Numbered from the stretch's first letter, positions 49,153 to 59,379 are shown. The stretch: 64,000 nucleotides of DNA from Buchnera aphidicola (Ceratoglyphina bambusae) (GCF_039363085.1 NZ_CP134982.1:248001-312000); one strand, 5' to 3'. The notes: generated by a model not told the origin, from the sequence alone. Made by a program: numbers and translations.

Positions 49153-50115
49153 TCATTTTTTCAAAAAATTCATTAATTTCTTAATATCCTTAGGTAAATT
49201 AGAAAAACATCTTATAATATTATTTTTAATAGGATGTTTAAACTTTAACATTACTGCATGAAGTGCTTGCCTTGGAAATTTTCTTATATAATTTAATTTA
49301 TTTTTATTTAAGAAATGTATATTTTTTTTTATAAAATAAGTCTTATCTCCTATTATAGGATGTTTAATATATAAAAAATGAACTCGTATCTGATGAGTTC
49401 TACCTGTTTCTAATCTTATTCTAACATGAGTACAATCAGAAAATCTTCTTATTACTTTATAATGAGTTATTGATGGTTTGCCTAACATATCAACAGACAT
49501 TTTTGTTCTAATTTTTTTATGTCTTTTAATAGGAATTGATATTTTACCATTAGAAAAAATTTTACCTACTACTATAGCTTCATATTCTCTGATTACTCTT
49601 TTAAATTTAATTAATTTAATAAGTTTATAATATGTAACCAAATCTTTTGCAAAAACAAATAATCCTGTAGTATTTTTATCTAATCTATGAACTATTCCAG
49701 CTCTAGGTATATTTTTTGATTCTTTTATATGATATAATATAGAATTTAATATAGTGCCAGAATAATTACCATTACCTGGATGCATTATTATTCCTTTGTC
49801 TTTATCTACTACAGCTATATTATCATCCTCATATACAAATTTTAATGGAATGTTTTCAGGAATAAAAAAATCTTTTTTTTTAAAAAAATCTATAAATGTA
49901 ATTATTGAAAAATTTATTTTTTTACTTGGTTTATTACATATAATACCATTTATAAAAACTTTGTCATTCAATATAAATGTTTTTAAAAAAGAACGAGAAT
50001 ATTTTAAAAATTTTTTTTTTAAAAATAAATCTAATCTTATTTTTTTAATATAATTTATATAAAATACATTTTTATAACCTATTTTATAATGTGTGCAAAA
50101 TAATTTATCTTTCAT
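49153..50115 (-). CDS. rluD: 23S rRNA pseudouridine synthase RluD
   Basis: RluD makes pseudouridines 1911, 1915 and 1917 in helix 69, needed for ribosome function. An S4 domain precedes the catalytic domain, which has MHPGNGNYSGTILNSILYHI, GIVHRLDKNTTGLFVFAKD (catalytic Asp), LETGRTHQIRVHFLYIKHPI and FPRQALHAVMLKFKHPI. It has 320 residues (E. coli 326). The last two motifs match E. coli RluD better than RluC. Confidence 0.94.
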   Translation of the reverse strand: MKDKLFCTHYKIGYKNVFYINYIKKIRLDLFLKKKFLKYSRSFLKTFILNDKVFINGIICNKPSKKINFSIITFIDFFKKKDFFIPENIPLKFVYEDDNIAVVDKDKGIIMHPGNGNYSGTILNSILYHIKESKNIPRAGIVHRLDKNTTGLFVFAKDLVTYYKLIKLIKFKRVIREYEAIVVGKIFSNGKISIPIKRHKKIRTKMSVDMLGKPSITHYKVIRRFSDCTHVRIRLETGRTHQIRVHFLYIKHPIIGDKTYFIKKNIHFLNKNKLNYIRKFPRQALHAVMLKFKHPIKNNIIRCFSNLPKDIKKLMNFLKK

Positions 50116-50301
50116 ATAAATAAACTCAAAATAAATTTTATTAAAAAATATTAAATAAATATTATCTAATAAATTTTTAATACATATATAATTATAAAAT
50201 TGTAAATCATTTTTTATTATGTAACATAAATATTTAAATTTTAAAATTTAAAATAAATTTAATAAATTAAAAAAATAAAAACTATATAATTAAATAAAAA
50301 T

Positions 50302-52890
50302 ATGAATATAAAAACTAATAAAATAAAAAATATATTTTTGAAATTTTTTGAAAATAATGGACACAAAATAATAAAAGAAGGACCAATAATACCAAAAAAA
50401 GATAGAACATTATTATTTACTAACGCAGGAATGAATCAATTTAAAGATTTCTACTTAGGCAAAAAAAAAATCAATCACAAAAAAATAGTAACATCTCAAA
50501 AATGTATAAGAACAACAGGAAAACATAATGACATAAATCAAGTTGGAGAAACTTTATATCATCATACTTTTTTTGAAATGTTAGGAAACTTTAGCTTTGG
50601 CTGTTATTTTAAAAAAGATGCTATATTATATGCTTGGAATTTACTTACCGGCAAAAAATATTTTAATTTAAAAAAAGAAAAAATATTTATAACAGTTAAC
50701 TATGAAGATAAAGAAACATATAAAATATGGAAACATATTATAAAAATAAATAAAAAAAATATAATAATAACAAAAAAAAACAGTATGGAAAATTTTTGGA
50801 ACATGGGAGAAATAGGACCTTGCGGCCCTTCAACAGAAATATTTTATAAAAAAAATACTATAAATAAAAATAAATCTTCTACAAAATATAATCTAATAGA
50901 AATATGGAACATAGTATTTATACAATATAATAAAATAGATGAAAATAAATTAGTTAAACTAAAAAAATATTATATAGACACAGGAATGGGGTTAGAAAGA
51001 ATTGCCTCCATAATACAAAATGTAAACTCCACATATGATATAGATATTTTTCAAAAAATAAAAAAAAAAATAATTTACATAAGTAATACTAATAAATTAT
51101 GTACAAAATCTATTAATACAATAATAGATCATATGAGAACATCATCTTTTATTATATCCGAAGGAATCATACCTTCTAATGAATATCAAGGATATGTATT
51201 AAAAAAAATAATTAGAAGAATGATATTATGCGGAAAAAATCTAAAAATAAAACAACCGTTTTTACATATTTTAGTTGATGAAATAATTAAGATTCATAAA
51301 TCATGCATACAATTACAAAACAACAAAGAAAAAATAATTAAAATTTTAAATAAGGAAGAAAAAATTTTTAAAAATACTCTTGAATATGGAATGAAATTTT
51401 TAAAAAGAAAAATAAAAAAAATAATAAATAACAAAATAGATGGAAAAACAGTTTTTTACTTACATGATACATTAGGTTTTCCTATATACTTAACAAAAGA
51501 AATATGTAAGAAAAATAATATTAAAATAAATGAAACAGAATTAAATAAAGAAATAAAAAAACAAAAAAAAAATAGTAAAAATAAAATTTTTTATAAAAAT
51601 TATGAAAATAAATTTTTGTTTTCGAAAAAAACAAAATTTTTAGGATATACAAAAAAAAATATAAAAAGTGAAATAGAAGAGATTTTTATAAACAAAAAAA
51701 AAGTTAAAGAAATAAAATATAAAGAAAATGGTATAATAATATTAAGAAAAACAACTTTTTTTGGAAAATCGTCTGGTCAATCAGGAGATGTAGGAAAAAT
51801 ATACAAAAAAAATTCTATTTTTAGAGTCACAAAAACTAAAAAAATTAATAATTTAACTATTCATATTGGTACTGTTATACAAGGAAAATTTAAAATAATG
51901 GATGTAGTTAAAACAAAAATAGATTATAAAAAAAGATTATCAATACAATCAAATCACACAGCTACTCACTTGTTACATAAAACTTTAATAATTTTTTTTG
52001 GAAAAAATGTTACACAACAAGGATCTCGTATAAAAGAAAAATATCTCACATTCGATTTTTCACATAATAAAAGAATTTCTAATACGGAAAAATACAAAAT
52101 AGAAAAAAAAATAAATAAAGAAATACAAAAAAATAGTATTGTTAAAACTAAAGTAATAAAAATTCAAAAGGTAGATAAACTAAATACAATAGGTTTGTTT
52201 AGTGAAAAATACCATGATAAAGTAAGAGTTGTAAAAATAAATGATTTTTCTTCAGAGCTATGTTCAGGTACACATGTAAAAAGAACTGGTGAAATAGGAA
52301 CATTTAAAATATTTAAAATTAAAAAAATATCTAAACAAAAATATAGAATAAAAGCATTAACACAAAATTTTGCTATAAAAAAAATATATGAAAATGAAAG
52401 TGTGTTAAATAAAATATGTAAAAAAATAAAAATTAAAAAAAATAATATAGTAAAACATTTAATTTATATATTAAAAAAAAATAAAAATTTAGAAAAAAAA
52501 ACATTTAATTTAAAAGAAAAACTATTAGATTTAGAAATAGATAAGATATTAAAAAATGTTATAAAAATAAATAAATATGAAATTGTTATAAAAACTTTAT
52601 TTAATGAAAATAATATTTTATTAAGAAAATTTATAGATAAAATAAGAAATAAAAAAAAAGAAATAATAATAATAATATTAAATATTAAAAAAAACAGTGT
52701 TTCTATATTAATAGGAGTTACAAAAAAATTATCTAAAAAAATAAATGCAGTAAAAATATTAAATGTAATTAATAAAAAAACTAAAGGATCCGGAGGTGGA
52801 AAAAGAACATTAGCTGAAGGGGGAAATAAAAAAATAATTTTAACTAAAAAATTTTTAAAAAATATAAAAATTTGGTTCCCATATAAATAA
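50302..52890 (+). CDS. alaS: Alanyl-tRNA synthetase
   Basis: AlaS charges and edits tRNA-Ala. The catalytic core has LLFTNAGMNQFKDFYLG, SQKCIRTTGKHNDINQVG and HHTFFEMLGNFSFG. The editing domain has SNHTATHLLHKTL and SSELCSGTHVKRTGEIG, the four metal ligands. A C-Ala domain with GSGGGKRTLAEGG follows. It has 862 residues (E. coli 876). Order alaS-csrA-tRNAs-gshA is as in E. coli. Confidence 0.97.
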   Translation: MNIKTNKIKNIFLKFFENNGHKIIKEGPIIPKKDRTLLFTNAGMNQFKDFYLGKKKINHKKIVTSQKCIRTTGKHNDINQVGETLYHHTFFEMLGNFSFGCYFKKDAILYAWNLLTGKKYFNLKKEKIFITVNYEDKETYKIWKHIIKINKKNIIITKKNSMENFWNMGEIGPCGPSTEIFYKKNTINKNKSSTKYNLIEIWNIVFIQYNKIDENKLVKLKKYYIDTGMGLERIASIIQNVNSTYDIDIFQKIKKKIIYISNTNKLCTKSINTIIDHMRTSSFIISEGIIPSNEYQGYVLKKIIRRMILCGKNLKIKQPFLHILVDEIIKIHKSCIQLQNNKEKIIKILNKEEKIFKNTLEYGMKFLKRKIKKIINNKIDGKTVFYLHDTLGFPIYLTKEICKKNNIKINETELNKEIKKQKKNSKNKIFYKNYENKFLFSKKTKFLGYTKKNIKSEIEEIFINKKKVKEIKYKENGIIILRKTTFFGKSSGQSGDVGKIYKKNSIFRVTKTKKINNLTIHIGTVIQGKFKIMDVVKTKIDYKKRLSIQSNHTATHLLHKTLIIFFGKNVTQQGSRIKEKYLTFDFSHNKRISNTEKYKIEKKINKEIQKNSIVKTKVIKIQKVDKLNTIGLFSEKYHDKVRVVKINDFSSELCSGTHVKRTGEIGTFKIFKIKKISKQKYRIKALTQNFAIKKIYENESVLNKICKKIKIKKNNIVKHLIYILKKNKNLEKKTFNLKEKLLDLEIDKILKNVIKINKYEIVIKTLFNENNILLRKFIDKIRNKKKEIIIIILNIKKNSVSILIGVTKKLSKKINAVKILNVINKKTKGSGGGKRTLAEGGNKKIILTKKFLKNIKIWFPYK

Positions 52891-52995
52891 AATTTATTAA
52901 AAAATTTAACAAAAAAAATTCTATATAAAAAAAATAATAAAGAATAAAAAATAAAATATACAAAATAATTTCAAAATATTAACAAGGAAAATATA

Positions 52996-53175
52996 ATGCT
53001 TATACTAACTCGCAGGATAGGAGAAACCTTAATAATAGGTGATGAAATCACAGTAACTGTTTTAGGAGTAAAAGGAAATCAAGTAAGAATTGGAGTCAAC
53101 GCGCCAAAAAATATATCTGTTCATAGAGAAGAAATATATGAAAGAATACAATCTGAAAAAAAAACAGTAAAATAA
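52996..53175 (+). CDS. csrA: Carbon storage regulator CsrA
   Basis: CsrA is a dimeric RNA-binding protein that blocks or stabilises target mRNAs at GGA motifs. The 59 residues (E. coli 61) start [20 protein letters not shown] and continue [15 protein letters not shown] and [11 protein letters not shown]. The RNA-contact residues L4, R6, R7 and R44 are kept. The DNA is far less A/T-biased than its surroundings, showing strong purifying selection. SD AAGGAAA. A 14-bp hairpin follows directly. Confidence 0.97.
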   Translation: MLILTRRIGETLIIGDEITVTVLGVKGNQVRIGVNAPKNISVHREEIYERIQSEKKTVK

Positions 53176-53176
53176 A

Positions 53177-53212
53177 AACTTCGTCTTGCTTATTATTTAG
53201 CAAGACGAAGTT
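53177..53212 (+). terminator. Terminator after csrA
   Basis: AACTTCGTCTTGCT (53177-53190) and AGCAAGACGAAGTT (53199-53212) form a perfect 14-bp stem with an 8-nt loop. It is one of the strongest G/C-containing hairpins in the window. The downstream T-run is poor. Confidence 0.75.
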
Positions 53213-53287
53213 ATAAATTTAATAAAAAAATATTTGACTTATTAATTTTAAAAAGTAAAATTGATTTATATAATGTTTCTATATTTT

Positions 53288-53373
53288 GGTGAGATGACCG
53301 AGAGGTTTAAGGTACTCCTCTGCTAAGGGAGAATGCATTTAATGCATCGAGGGTTCGAATCCCTCTCTCACCT
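53288..53373 (+). tRNA. tRNA-Ser(GCU)
   Basis: Acceptor GGTGAGA pairs with TCTCACC. The anticodon arm CTCCT, loop CTGCTAA, GGGAG gives anticodon GCT. The variable arm ATGCAT/ATGCAT and T arm GAGGG/CCCTC follow. The base after the acceptor stem is T where G73 is expected. No CCA is encoded. Position after csrA equals E. coli serV. Confidence 0.95.
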
Positions 53374-53428
53374 TAAAATAAAATATATCTATATTTAATA
53401 CTAAAATTTATTTATAAAAAAAAAACAA

Positions 53429-53502
53429 GCATCCGTAGCTTAGTCGGATAGAGCACTCGGCTACGAACCGAAAGGTCGAAGGTTCGAATCCTTCCGGATG
53501 CA
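53429..53502 (+). tRNA. tRNA-Arg(ACG)
   Basis: Acceptor GCATCCG pairs with CGGATGC and the discriminator is A. The anticodon stem CTCGG/CCGAA closes loop CTACGAA (anticodon ACG). A34 requires TadA deamination to inosine, as in E. coli argV. No CCA is encoded. Confidence 0.95.
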
Positions 53503-53570
53503 AAAAAAATTCAATAATCTTATTACAAAATTTTTTTGTCAAAAAAATAAATATATCAAAGGAGAAAAAA

Positions 53571-55049
53571 TTGATTCCAAAAATGTTTTATAGTATTAAT
53601 TGGATATTAAAAAATAAAAAAATTTTAAAAAAAATTAATAAAGGAATTGAAAGAGAAACATTAAGAATAGACAAAAATGGAAATCTTTCAAAAACCTTAC
53701 ACCCAAAATCCTTGGGATCTTCTCTAACACACAAATGGATAACAACAGATTTTTCAGAAAATTTAATAGAATTTATAACTCCTAAAACAAATAATACAAA
53801 CAAATTAATAAATATTTTGTTAGATTTATATATATATACAACAAAAAATTTATTTAAAGAACAACTTTGGCCTTTAAGTATACCTCCATATTATATTAAT
53901 AATAAAAAAAAAATACAAATAGCAAAGTATGGAAAATCAAGATTAGGAAAAAAAAAAGAATTATATAGAATAGGTCTAAAAAACAGATATGGCTACTATA
54001 AAAACATTATTTCTGGTATTCACTATAACTTTTCATTACCAAAAAAAATTTGGAAAAAATGGTACAACACAGATAAAGTAATAAATAAAAATATGATATC
54101 TAAAGGATATATGCATATAATAAGAAATTATTATAGATTTGGATATATAATACCATATATATTTGGATCATCTCCAACTATATCAAATAAAATAATTAAA
54201 AAAAAAAATATAAACTTTAATTTTTCTACTTCTATAAGATCTAGTAAATTCGTATATGGTAATAATATTTCTAAAAAGTTAAATATAAAATTTAATTCTA
54301 TAAAAGAATATATAAAAAAAATAGAAAAAGCTCTAAAAACGAAAGAAAAAAAATTTAAAAATATTAAAGAAAAAAAAAATCAAATAAACTCTAATTTAAT
54401 ACAATTAGAAAATGAATTGTATGTGCAAGTTAGACCAAAACAAAATGCAAAAAAAAAAGAAACTCAAATAGAAGCTTTAAAAAAAAGAGGAATAAAATAT
54501 ATAGAAATTAGATCTTTAGATGTAAATCCTTTTTCTCCTATAGGAATAAAAAAACATCAAATACTAATATTAGATTTATTTTTAATTTGGTGTTTATTAA
54601 TAAAATCACCATTCATAAGTAAGATAGAAATGAAATATATATATAAGAATTGGGAAAATATATGTATAAAAGGAAAAAAAAAAAAACAAAAAATATATGT
54701 AAAAAAAAATAAAAAAAAAAAATTTATAAAATTAGGAATACAAATAATACGTCAATTAAAAATAATTGCAAAAATGCTTGATAAAAATACTAAAAAAAAT
54801 GAATATAAAAAATCTTGTAAAAAAATAATTAAAATGTTTCAAAATAATAATATGACATATTCTTCAAAAATTTTAAAAATGATAAAAAAATATGGAATAA
54901 AAAAAGCTGGATTAAATTTATCTAATAAATATTTCAAAAAATATAAAAATAAATTGTTCAAAAATATTAAAAAAACAGATTTTTTGAAAGAAAAACTAAT
55001 TTCTTTAAAGATGAACAAAATAATTGAAAAACATAATTTAAAATATTAA
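53571..55049 (+). CDS. gshA: Glutamate-cysteine ligase
   Basis: GshA makes gamma-glutamylcysteine, the first step to glutathione. INKGIERETLRIDKNGNLSK, LTHKWITTDFSENLIEFITP, ISGIHYNFSLP, RNYYRFGYIIPYIFGSSPTI and YIEIRSLDVNPFSPIGI match E. coli GshA throughout. It has 492 residues (E. coli 518), missing the C-terminal tail. The start is TTG with GGAG 8 nt upstream, giving MIPKM; E. coli gshA also starts with TTG and reads MIPDV. Confidence 0.96.
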   Translation: MIPKMFYSINWILKNKKILKKINKGIERETLRIDKNGNLSKTLHPKSLGSSLTHKWITTDFSENLIEFITPKTNNTNKLINILLDLYIYTTKNLFKEQLWPLSIPPYYINNKKKIQIAKYGKSRLGKKKELYRIGLKNRYGYYKNIISGIHYNFSLPKKIWKKWYNTDKVINKNMISKGYMHIIRNYYRFGYIIPYIFGSSPTISNKIIKKKNINFNFSTSIRSSKFVYGNNISKKLNIKFNSIKEYIKKIEKALKTKEKKFKNIKEKKNQINSNLIQLENELYVQVRPKQNAKKKETQIEALKKRGIKYIEIRSLDVNPFSPIGIKKHQILILDLFLIWCLLIKSPFISKIEMKYIYKNWENICIKGKKKKQKIYVKKNKKKKFIKLGIQIIRQLKIIAKMLDKNTKKNEYKKSCKKIIKMFQNNNMTYSSKILKMIKKYGIKKAGLNLSNKYFKKYKNKLFKNIKKTDFLKEKLISLKMNKIIEKHNLKY

Positions 55050-55064
55050 AAAAAAATATAAAAA

Positions 55065-55727
55065 TTATTTTTTAATAACTCTAATTTTATCTTTATAAGC
55101 AATTATAGCTACATCTGCTTTTCTAATTGAAAATAAACCAACTGTAACTACACCAGGAATATTATTTATTTTTTTTTCTATATTTATAGGATCATCTATA
55201 ACAAGATCATAAACATCTAAAATTATATTTTTATAATCTGTTAAAAAATTTTTTCTTAATACAGGAAAACCACCTAATTCAATTATTTTACTTTTAATGA
55301 AAGAATACGCTATAGAAATAATTTCTATAGGTAATGGATTTTTAGATCCTAAAATATTAACTTTTTTAGTAAAATCTGCAATACAAACAAAAGTATTAGC
55401 CATTTCTGATAAGATTTTTTCTCCTGTTAAAGCTCCTCCTCCCCCCTTTAACATTTGCATATCATCATTTATTTCATCTGCACCATCAACATAAATTTCT
55501 ATTTTATCTATATATTTTACATCAAATGTTTTAATATTATATTTTTTTAAATATAAAGTAGAAATTTTAGAGCTAGATACTACTCCTTTTATAAAACTAG
55601 AAATTTTACTTAATTCTTTTATAAAATATAATACTGTACTCCCAGTTCCTATTCCTAATATAGCATTTTTAGGAACATATTTAATAGCCTCTATAGCAGA
55701 TTTTTTTTTTAATTTGTTTATATTCAT
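55065..55727 (-). CDS. rpiA: Ribose-5-phosphate isomerase A
   Basis: RpiA interconverts ribulose- and ribose-5-phosphate in the pentose phosphate pathway. The phosphate-binding GIGTGSTVLYFIKEL, VDGADEINDDMQMLKGGGGA with the catalytic Asp, and GSKNPLPIEII are present. It has 220 residues (E. coli 219). It converges with gshA with only 15 nt between stops. Confidence 0.95.
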   Translation of the reverse strand: MNINKLKKKSAIEAIKYVPKNAILGIGTGSTVLYFIKELSKISSFIKGVVSSSKISTLYLKKYNIKTFDVKYIDKIEIYVDGADEINDDMQMLKGGGGALTGEKILSEMANTFVCIADFTKKVNILGSKNPLPIEIISIAYSFIKSKIIELGGFPVLRKNFLTDYKNIILDVYDLVIDDPINIEKKINNIPGVVTVGLFSIRKADVAIIAYKDKIRVIKK

Positions 55728-55832
55728 AGTAATAATATTTAAATAAAAAACTCCTAAAAAAATTAATTTAAACTTTTATAAAAAAAATATAAAATTATCA
55801 AATATATTTATAAATATAGTAAATAAAAATTT

Positions 55833-55904
55833 CTGGGGCACCTGGATTCGAACCAGGGATCCCGGTATCAAAAACCGATGCCTTAACCACTTGGCTATGC
55901 CCCA
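55833..55904 (-). tRNA. tRNA-Gln(UUG)
   Basis: Acceptor TGGGGCA pairs with TGCCCCA (U1-A72, as required for glutamine). The anticodon stem TCGGT/ACCGG closes loop TTTTGAT (anticodon TTG). The discriminator is G. No CCA is encoded. It is last of a Met-Leu-Gln cluster corresponding to E. coli metT-leuW-glnU. Confidence 0.95.
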
Positions 55905-55952
55905 ACAAAATTGTAAAAAACAGATTATTATTAATTTTATAAATATAATAAA

Positions 55953-56034
55953 TACGGAGAGCGAGATTTGAACTCGCATGCTTCGCAGCGCCAGAACCTA
56001 AATCTGGTGCGTATACCTATTCCGCCATCTCCGC
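55953..56034 (-). tRNA. tRNA-Leu(UAG)
   Basis: Acceptor GCGGAGA pairs with TCTCCGT and the discriminator is A. The anticodon stem CCAGA/TCTGG closes loop TTTAGGT (anticodon TAG). The long variable arm is present. No CCA is encoded. Confidence 0.95.
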
Positions 56035-56076
56035 AAAAATAATTCTATTAACTAATATAAATTTATAAAAAAAATT

Positions 56077-56150
56077 TAGCTATGATGGGAATTGAACCCA
56101 TGACCTCAGCGTTATGAGTGCTGTGCTCTAACCATCTGAGCTACATAGCT
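56077..56150 (-). tRNA. Elongator tRNA-Met(CAU)
   Basis: Acceptor AGCTATG pairs with CATAGCT and the discriminator is A. The anticodon arm CAGCA, loop CTCATAA, CGCTG gives CAT, with an A31-C39 mismatch at the loop end. The rest parallels E. coli metT, so elongator rather than initiator or lysidine-Ile tRNA. No CCA is encoded. Confidence 0.9.
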
Positions 56151-56312
56151 ATATAATAAGTAATAGGACTTTAATTATAAATATACTAAATTTGACATCA
56201 ATTATCAACTATTTTATTAAAATAATATATTAAATAAAAATTTAAAACAAAATTATTTTATTTATAATACAATGAACAAAAAATTTAATAATTAGTTCAC
56301 AAAAAACAAAAT

Positions 56313-57941
56313 ATGAAAGAAAATTTTATAGAAAAAATAATAAAAAAAGATATAAAAAATAATAAAGACATAAAAATTAAAACTAGATTTCCCCCAGAAC
56401 CAAATGGTCATCTACATATAGGACACGCAAAATCAATTTTTATAAATTTTAGTATAGCTAAAAAATACAATGGAAAATGCAATTTAAGATTTGATGATAC
56501 AAATCCGCGTAAAGAAAACAAAAAATATATTACTTCTATAAAAAAAGATATAAAATGGTTAGGATTAAAATTTAATAATATAAAATATTCTTCTAAATAT
56601 TTTAATAAATTTTATAAGTATGCAATTATATTAATAAAAAAAGGATTAGCATATGTAGATAATTTAAATAAAAAAGATATAAAAAAATATAGAGGAACTC
56701 TTAATAAAAAAGGGGAAAATAGCCCATATAGAAATAGAAAAATAATGGAAAACATATTTTTATTTAAAAAAATGAAAAAAGGTAAATTTAATGAAGGAAG
56801 TTGTTGTTTAAGAGCTAAAATAAGCATGTCATCAAAAATAATAATAATGAGAGATCCAGTTTTATATAGAATTATAAAAAAATATAAACATTATAAAACT
56901 AAATATAAATGGTGTATATATCCAACATATGATTTTGCTCATTGTATTTCAGATTATATAGAAAAAATTTCACATTCAATATGTACTTTAGAGTTCTTAG
57001 ATAATAAAACATTGTATAATTGGATATTAAAAAATATAGATGTTAAAAAAAAACCTAGACAATACGAATTTTCTAGACTTAATATAGAAAATTCTATATT
57101 ATCAAAAAGAAAAATAAAATTACTAATAAAAAACAAAATTGTAAAAAATTGGTCAGATCCTAGACTATTAACAATATCAGGATTAAGAAAAAGAGGATAT
57201 ACACCAAAATCAATAATGAAATTTTGTAATAATATAGGTGTGACTAAAAAAGAAAGTTTAATACAAATTTCTAATTTAGAAAATCATATAAAAAAAGATT
57301 TAGATAAAAAAGTAAATAGAGCTATGGCTGTAATAAACCCGATAAAAATTATAATATATAATCTCCCTGATAATTATAAAAAAAAAATTATAATACCAAA
57401 TCATCCAAAAATAAAAAAATTAGGAACACAAAATATTATTTTAAGAAGAGAAATATATATAGAAAAAAAAGATTTTCAAGAAAATTATAAAAAAAAAAGT
57501 AAAAAACTATGTTTAAATGGAACAGTAAAATTACGTTATTCATATATAATAAAAGCGAAGAAAATTAAAAAAAATAAATTTAATAAAATAAAGGCAATAT
57601 ATTGTAAATATTATAAAGAAACATTAAGTAAAAAAAATAAAAAAATAAAAAAAAATAGTATAATACATTGGATATCTAAAAAAGATTCTATAAATTCAAA
57701 ATTTAAAATATATAAAAATTTATTCAATATAAAAAAACTAGATAAACAAAAGAAAATTATAAATTATGTAAATTCTAATTCACTAATAATAAGAGAAGGT
57801 TTTGTACAAAAAGATATATTTTCAAAAATTATAAAAAATTATATACAATTTGAAAGAATAGGGTATTTTTTTTTAGATAAAAAAAGTACAAAAAAAAATG
57901 TTACATTTAATTGTGTGGTAAAATTAAAAAATCATAAATAA
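56313..57941 (+). CDS. glnS: Glutaminyl-tRNA synthetase
   Basis: GlnS charges tRNA-Gln, whose gene lies just upstream on the other strand. RFPPEPNGHLHIGHAKSIFI carries HIGH, NLRFDDTNPRKE follows, and SILSKRK stands for KMSKS-type MSKR. RRGYTPKSIMKFCN-like sequence (RKRGYTPKSIMKFCNNIG) and two C-terminal beta-barrels, more divergent, complete it. It has 542 residues (E. coli 554). The presence of GlnS means the transamidation route is not required for glutamine. Confidence 0.96.
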   Translation: MKENFIEKIIKKDIKNNKDIKIKTRFPPEPNGHLHIGHAKSIFINFSIAKKYNGKCNLRFDDTNPRKENKKYITSIKKDIKWLGLKFNNIKYSSKYFNKFYKYAIILIKKGLAYVDNLNKKDIKKYRGTLNKKGENSPYRNRKIMENIFLFKKMKKGKFNEGSCCLRAKISMSSKIIIMRDPVLYRIIKKYKHYKTKYKWCIYPTYDFAHCISDYIEKISHSICTLEFLDNKTLYNWILKNIDVKKKPRQYEFSRLNIENSILSKRKIKLLIKNKIVKNWSDPRLLTISGLRKRGYTPKSIMKFCNNIGVTKKESLIQISNLENHIKKDLDKKVNRAMAVINPIKIIIYNLPDNYKKKIIIPNHPKIKKLGTQNIILRREIYIEKKDFQENYKKKSKKLCLNGTVKLRYSYIIKAKKIKKNKFNKIKAIYCKYYKETLSKKNKKIKKNSIIHWISKKDSINSKFKIYKNLFNIKKLDKQKKIINYVNSNSLIIREGFVQKDIFSKIIKNYIQFERIGYFFLDKKSTKKNVTFNCVVKLKNHK

Positions 57942-57993
57942 AATTTATACAATTATTAAATTGTAAATTATAAAAAAATAAAATGGAAATATC

Positions 57994-59253
57994 ATGCCAA
58001 GAATTAAAAAAATATTCGCTAGAGAAATAATAGATTCCAGAGGATATCCTACAATTGAATCTGAAGTACATTTACACAGTGGATGTATAGGAATATCTAG
58101 TGTACCATCAGGAGCTTCTACAGGCTCTAAAGAAGCATTAGAATTAAGAGATAATAACAACAAATATTTTTTTGGATATGGAGTTTTAAAAGCAGTAAAT
58201 AATGTGAATAACATAATATTTAAAATACTAAAAAATCAAAATTCTAAATATCAAAAAAAAATAGATAATATTATGATAAAAGAAGATGGAACAAAAAATA
58301 AATCAAATTTAGGAGCGAATGCTATATTATCTGTATCATTATCTGCAGCAAAAGCATATGCACAATATAAAAAAATTCCTTTATATAAACATATTGCAAA
58401 ATTATGTAAAATTAATAAAAAATTTATAATGCCTAGACCTATGATAAATATTATAAATGGTGGTAAACATTCTAATAATAATTTAGACATACAAGAATTT
58501 ATGATACAACCAAAAAAAAATGTTTCTATAAAAAAATCTATAAGAATGGGTTGTGAAATATTTCACTCTTTATATAACATATTAAAAAATAACAATATGA
58601 GTGTATCTGTAGGGGATGAGGGCGGTTTTTCTCCAAATTTAAAAAGTAATGAAGAAGCATTAATGTTAATAAAAGAATCAATTAAAAAAACTAAATATGT
58701 TTTAGGAAAAGATGTAATTCTAGCAATAGATTGCGCAGCTACAGAATTATATGATAATAAAACAAAAAAATATAAATTAAAAAATGAAAATAAAAATTTT
58801 AATTACAAAGAGTTCACTAAATATTTAAATAATATTTCAAAAAAATATTATATTAATTCTATTGAAGATGGATTACATGAAAACGACTGGAAGGGATTTA
58901 AATATCTAACGAAAAAAATAGGAAAAAAAATACAAATAGTTGGAGATGATTTATTTGTAACAAATCCATTAATTTTAAAACATGGTATATTAAACAATTC
59001 AGCAAATGCTATTTTAATAAAATTTAATCAAATAGGAACATTAACAGAAACTTTAGAAACTATAAAAATAGCTAAAGAAAATAAATATAATACAATAATT
59101 TCCCACAGATCAGGAGAAACAGAAGATACTACTATATCAGATCTATCGGTAGGAACATTTTCAAAACAAATAAAAACAGGATCTATGTCTAGAACAGAAA
59201 GAATTGCTAAATATAATAGATTAATTAGAATAGAAGAGCAAATCACAAAATAA
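57994..59253 (+). CDS. eno: Enolase
   Basis: Enolase forms phosphoenolpyruvate, which also feeds PtsG and the shikimate pathway. [82 protein letters not shown] and [20 protein letters not shown] contain the metal and catalytic residues. It has 419 residues (E. coli 432). pyrG, directly upstream in E. coli, is absent; only 52 nt separate glnS and eno. RNase E here lacks the enolase-binding scaffold. Confidence 0.97.
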   Translation: MPRIKKIFAREIIDSRGYPTIESEVHLHSGCIGISSVPSGASTGSKEALELRDNNNKYFFGYGVLKAVNNVNNIIFKILKNQNSKYQKKIDNIMIKEDGTKNKSNLGANAILSVSLSAAKAYAQYKKIPLYKHIAKLCKINKKFIMPRPMINIINGGKHSNNNLDIQEFMIQPKKNVSIKKSIRMGCEIFHSLYNILKNNNMSVSVGDEGGFSPNLKSNEEALMLIKESIKKTKYVLGKDVILAIDCAATELYDNKTKKYKLKNENKNFNYKEFTKYLNNISKKYYINSIEDGLHENDWKGFKYLTKKIGKKIQIVGDDLFVTNPLILKHGILNNSANAILIKFNQIGTLTETLETIKIAKENKYNTIISHRSGETEDTTISDLSVGTFSKQIKTGSMSRTERIAKYNRLIRIEEQITK

Positions 59254-59266
59254 GAACAACTATAAA

Positions 59267-59298
59267 ATAACAATGTTGAAAAATATTGTTATTTTTTT
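59267..59298 (+). terminator. Terminator after eno
   Basis: ATAACAAT pairs with ATTGTTAT around a 10-nt loop, followed by six or seven T (ATTTTTTT). It is an intrinsic terminator form built only with A/T-rich pairs. Confidence 0.75.
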
Positions 59299-59379
59299 AA
59301 TAAAAATATTAAATGTTTTTCAAATATTTAAATAAATAAAAACATTATCAAAAATTGATAAAATATAACAGGAGAAAAA

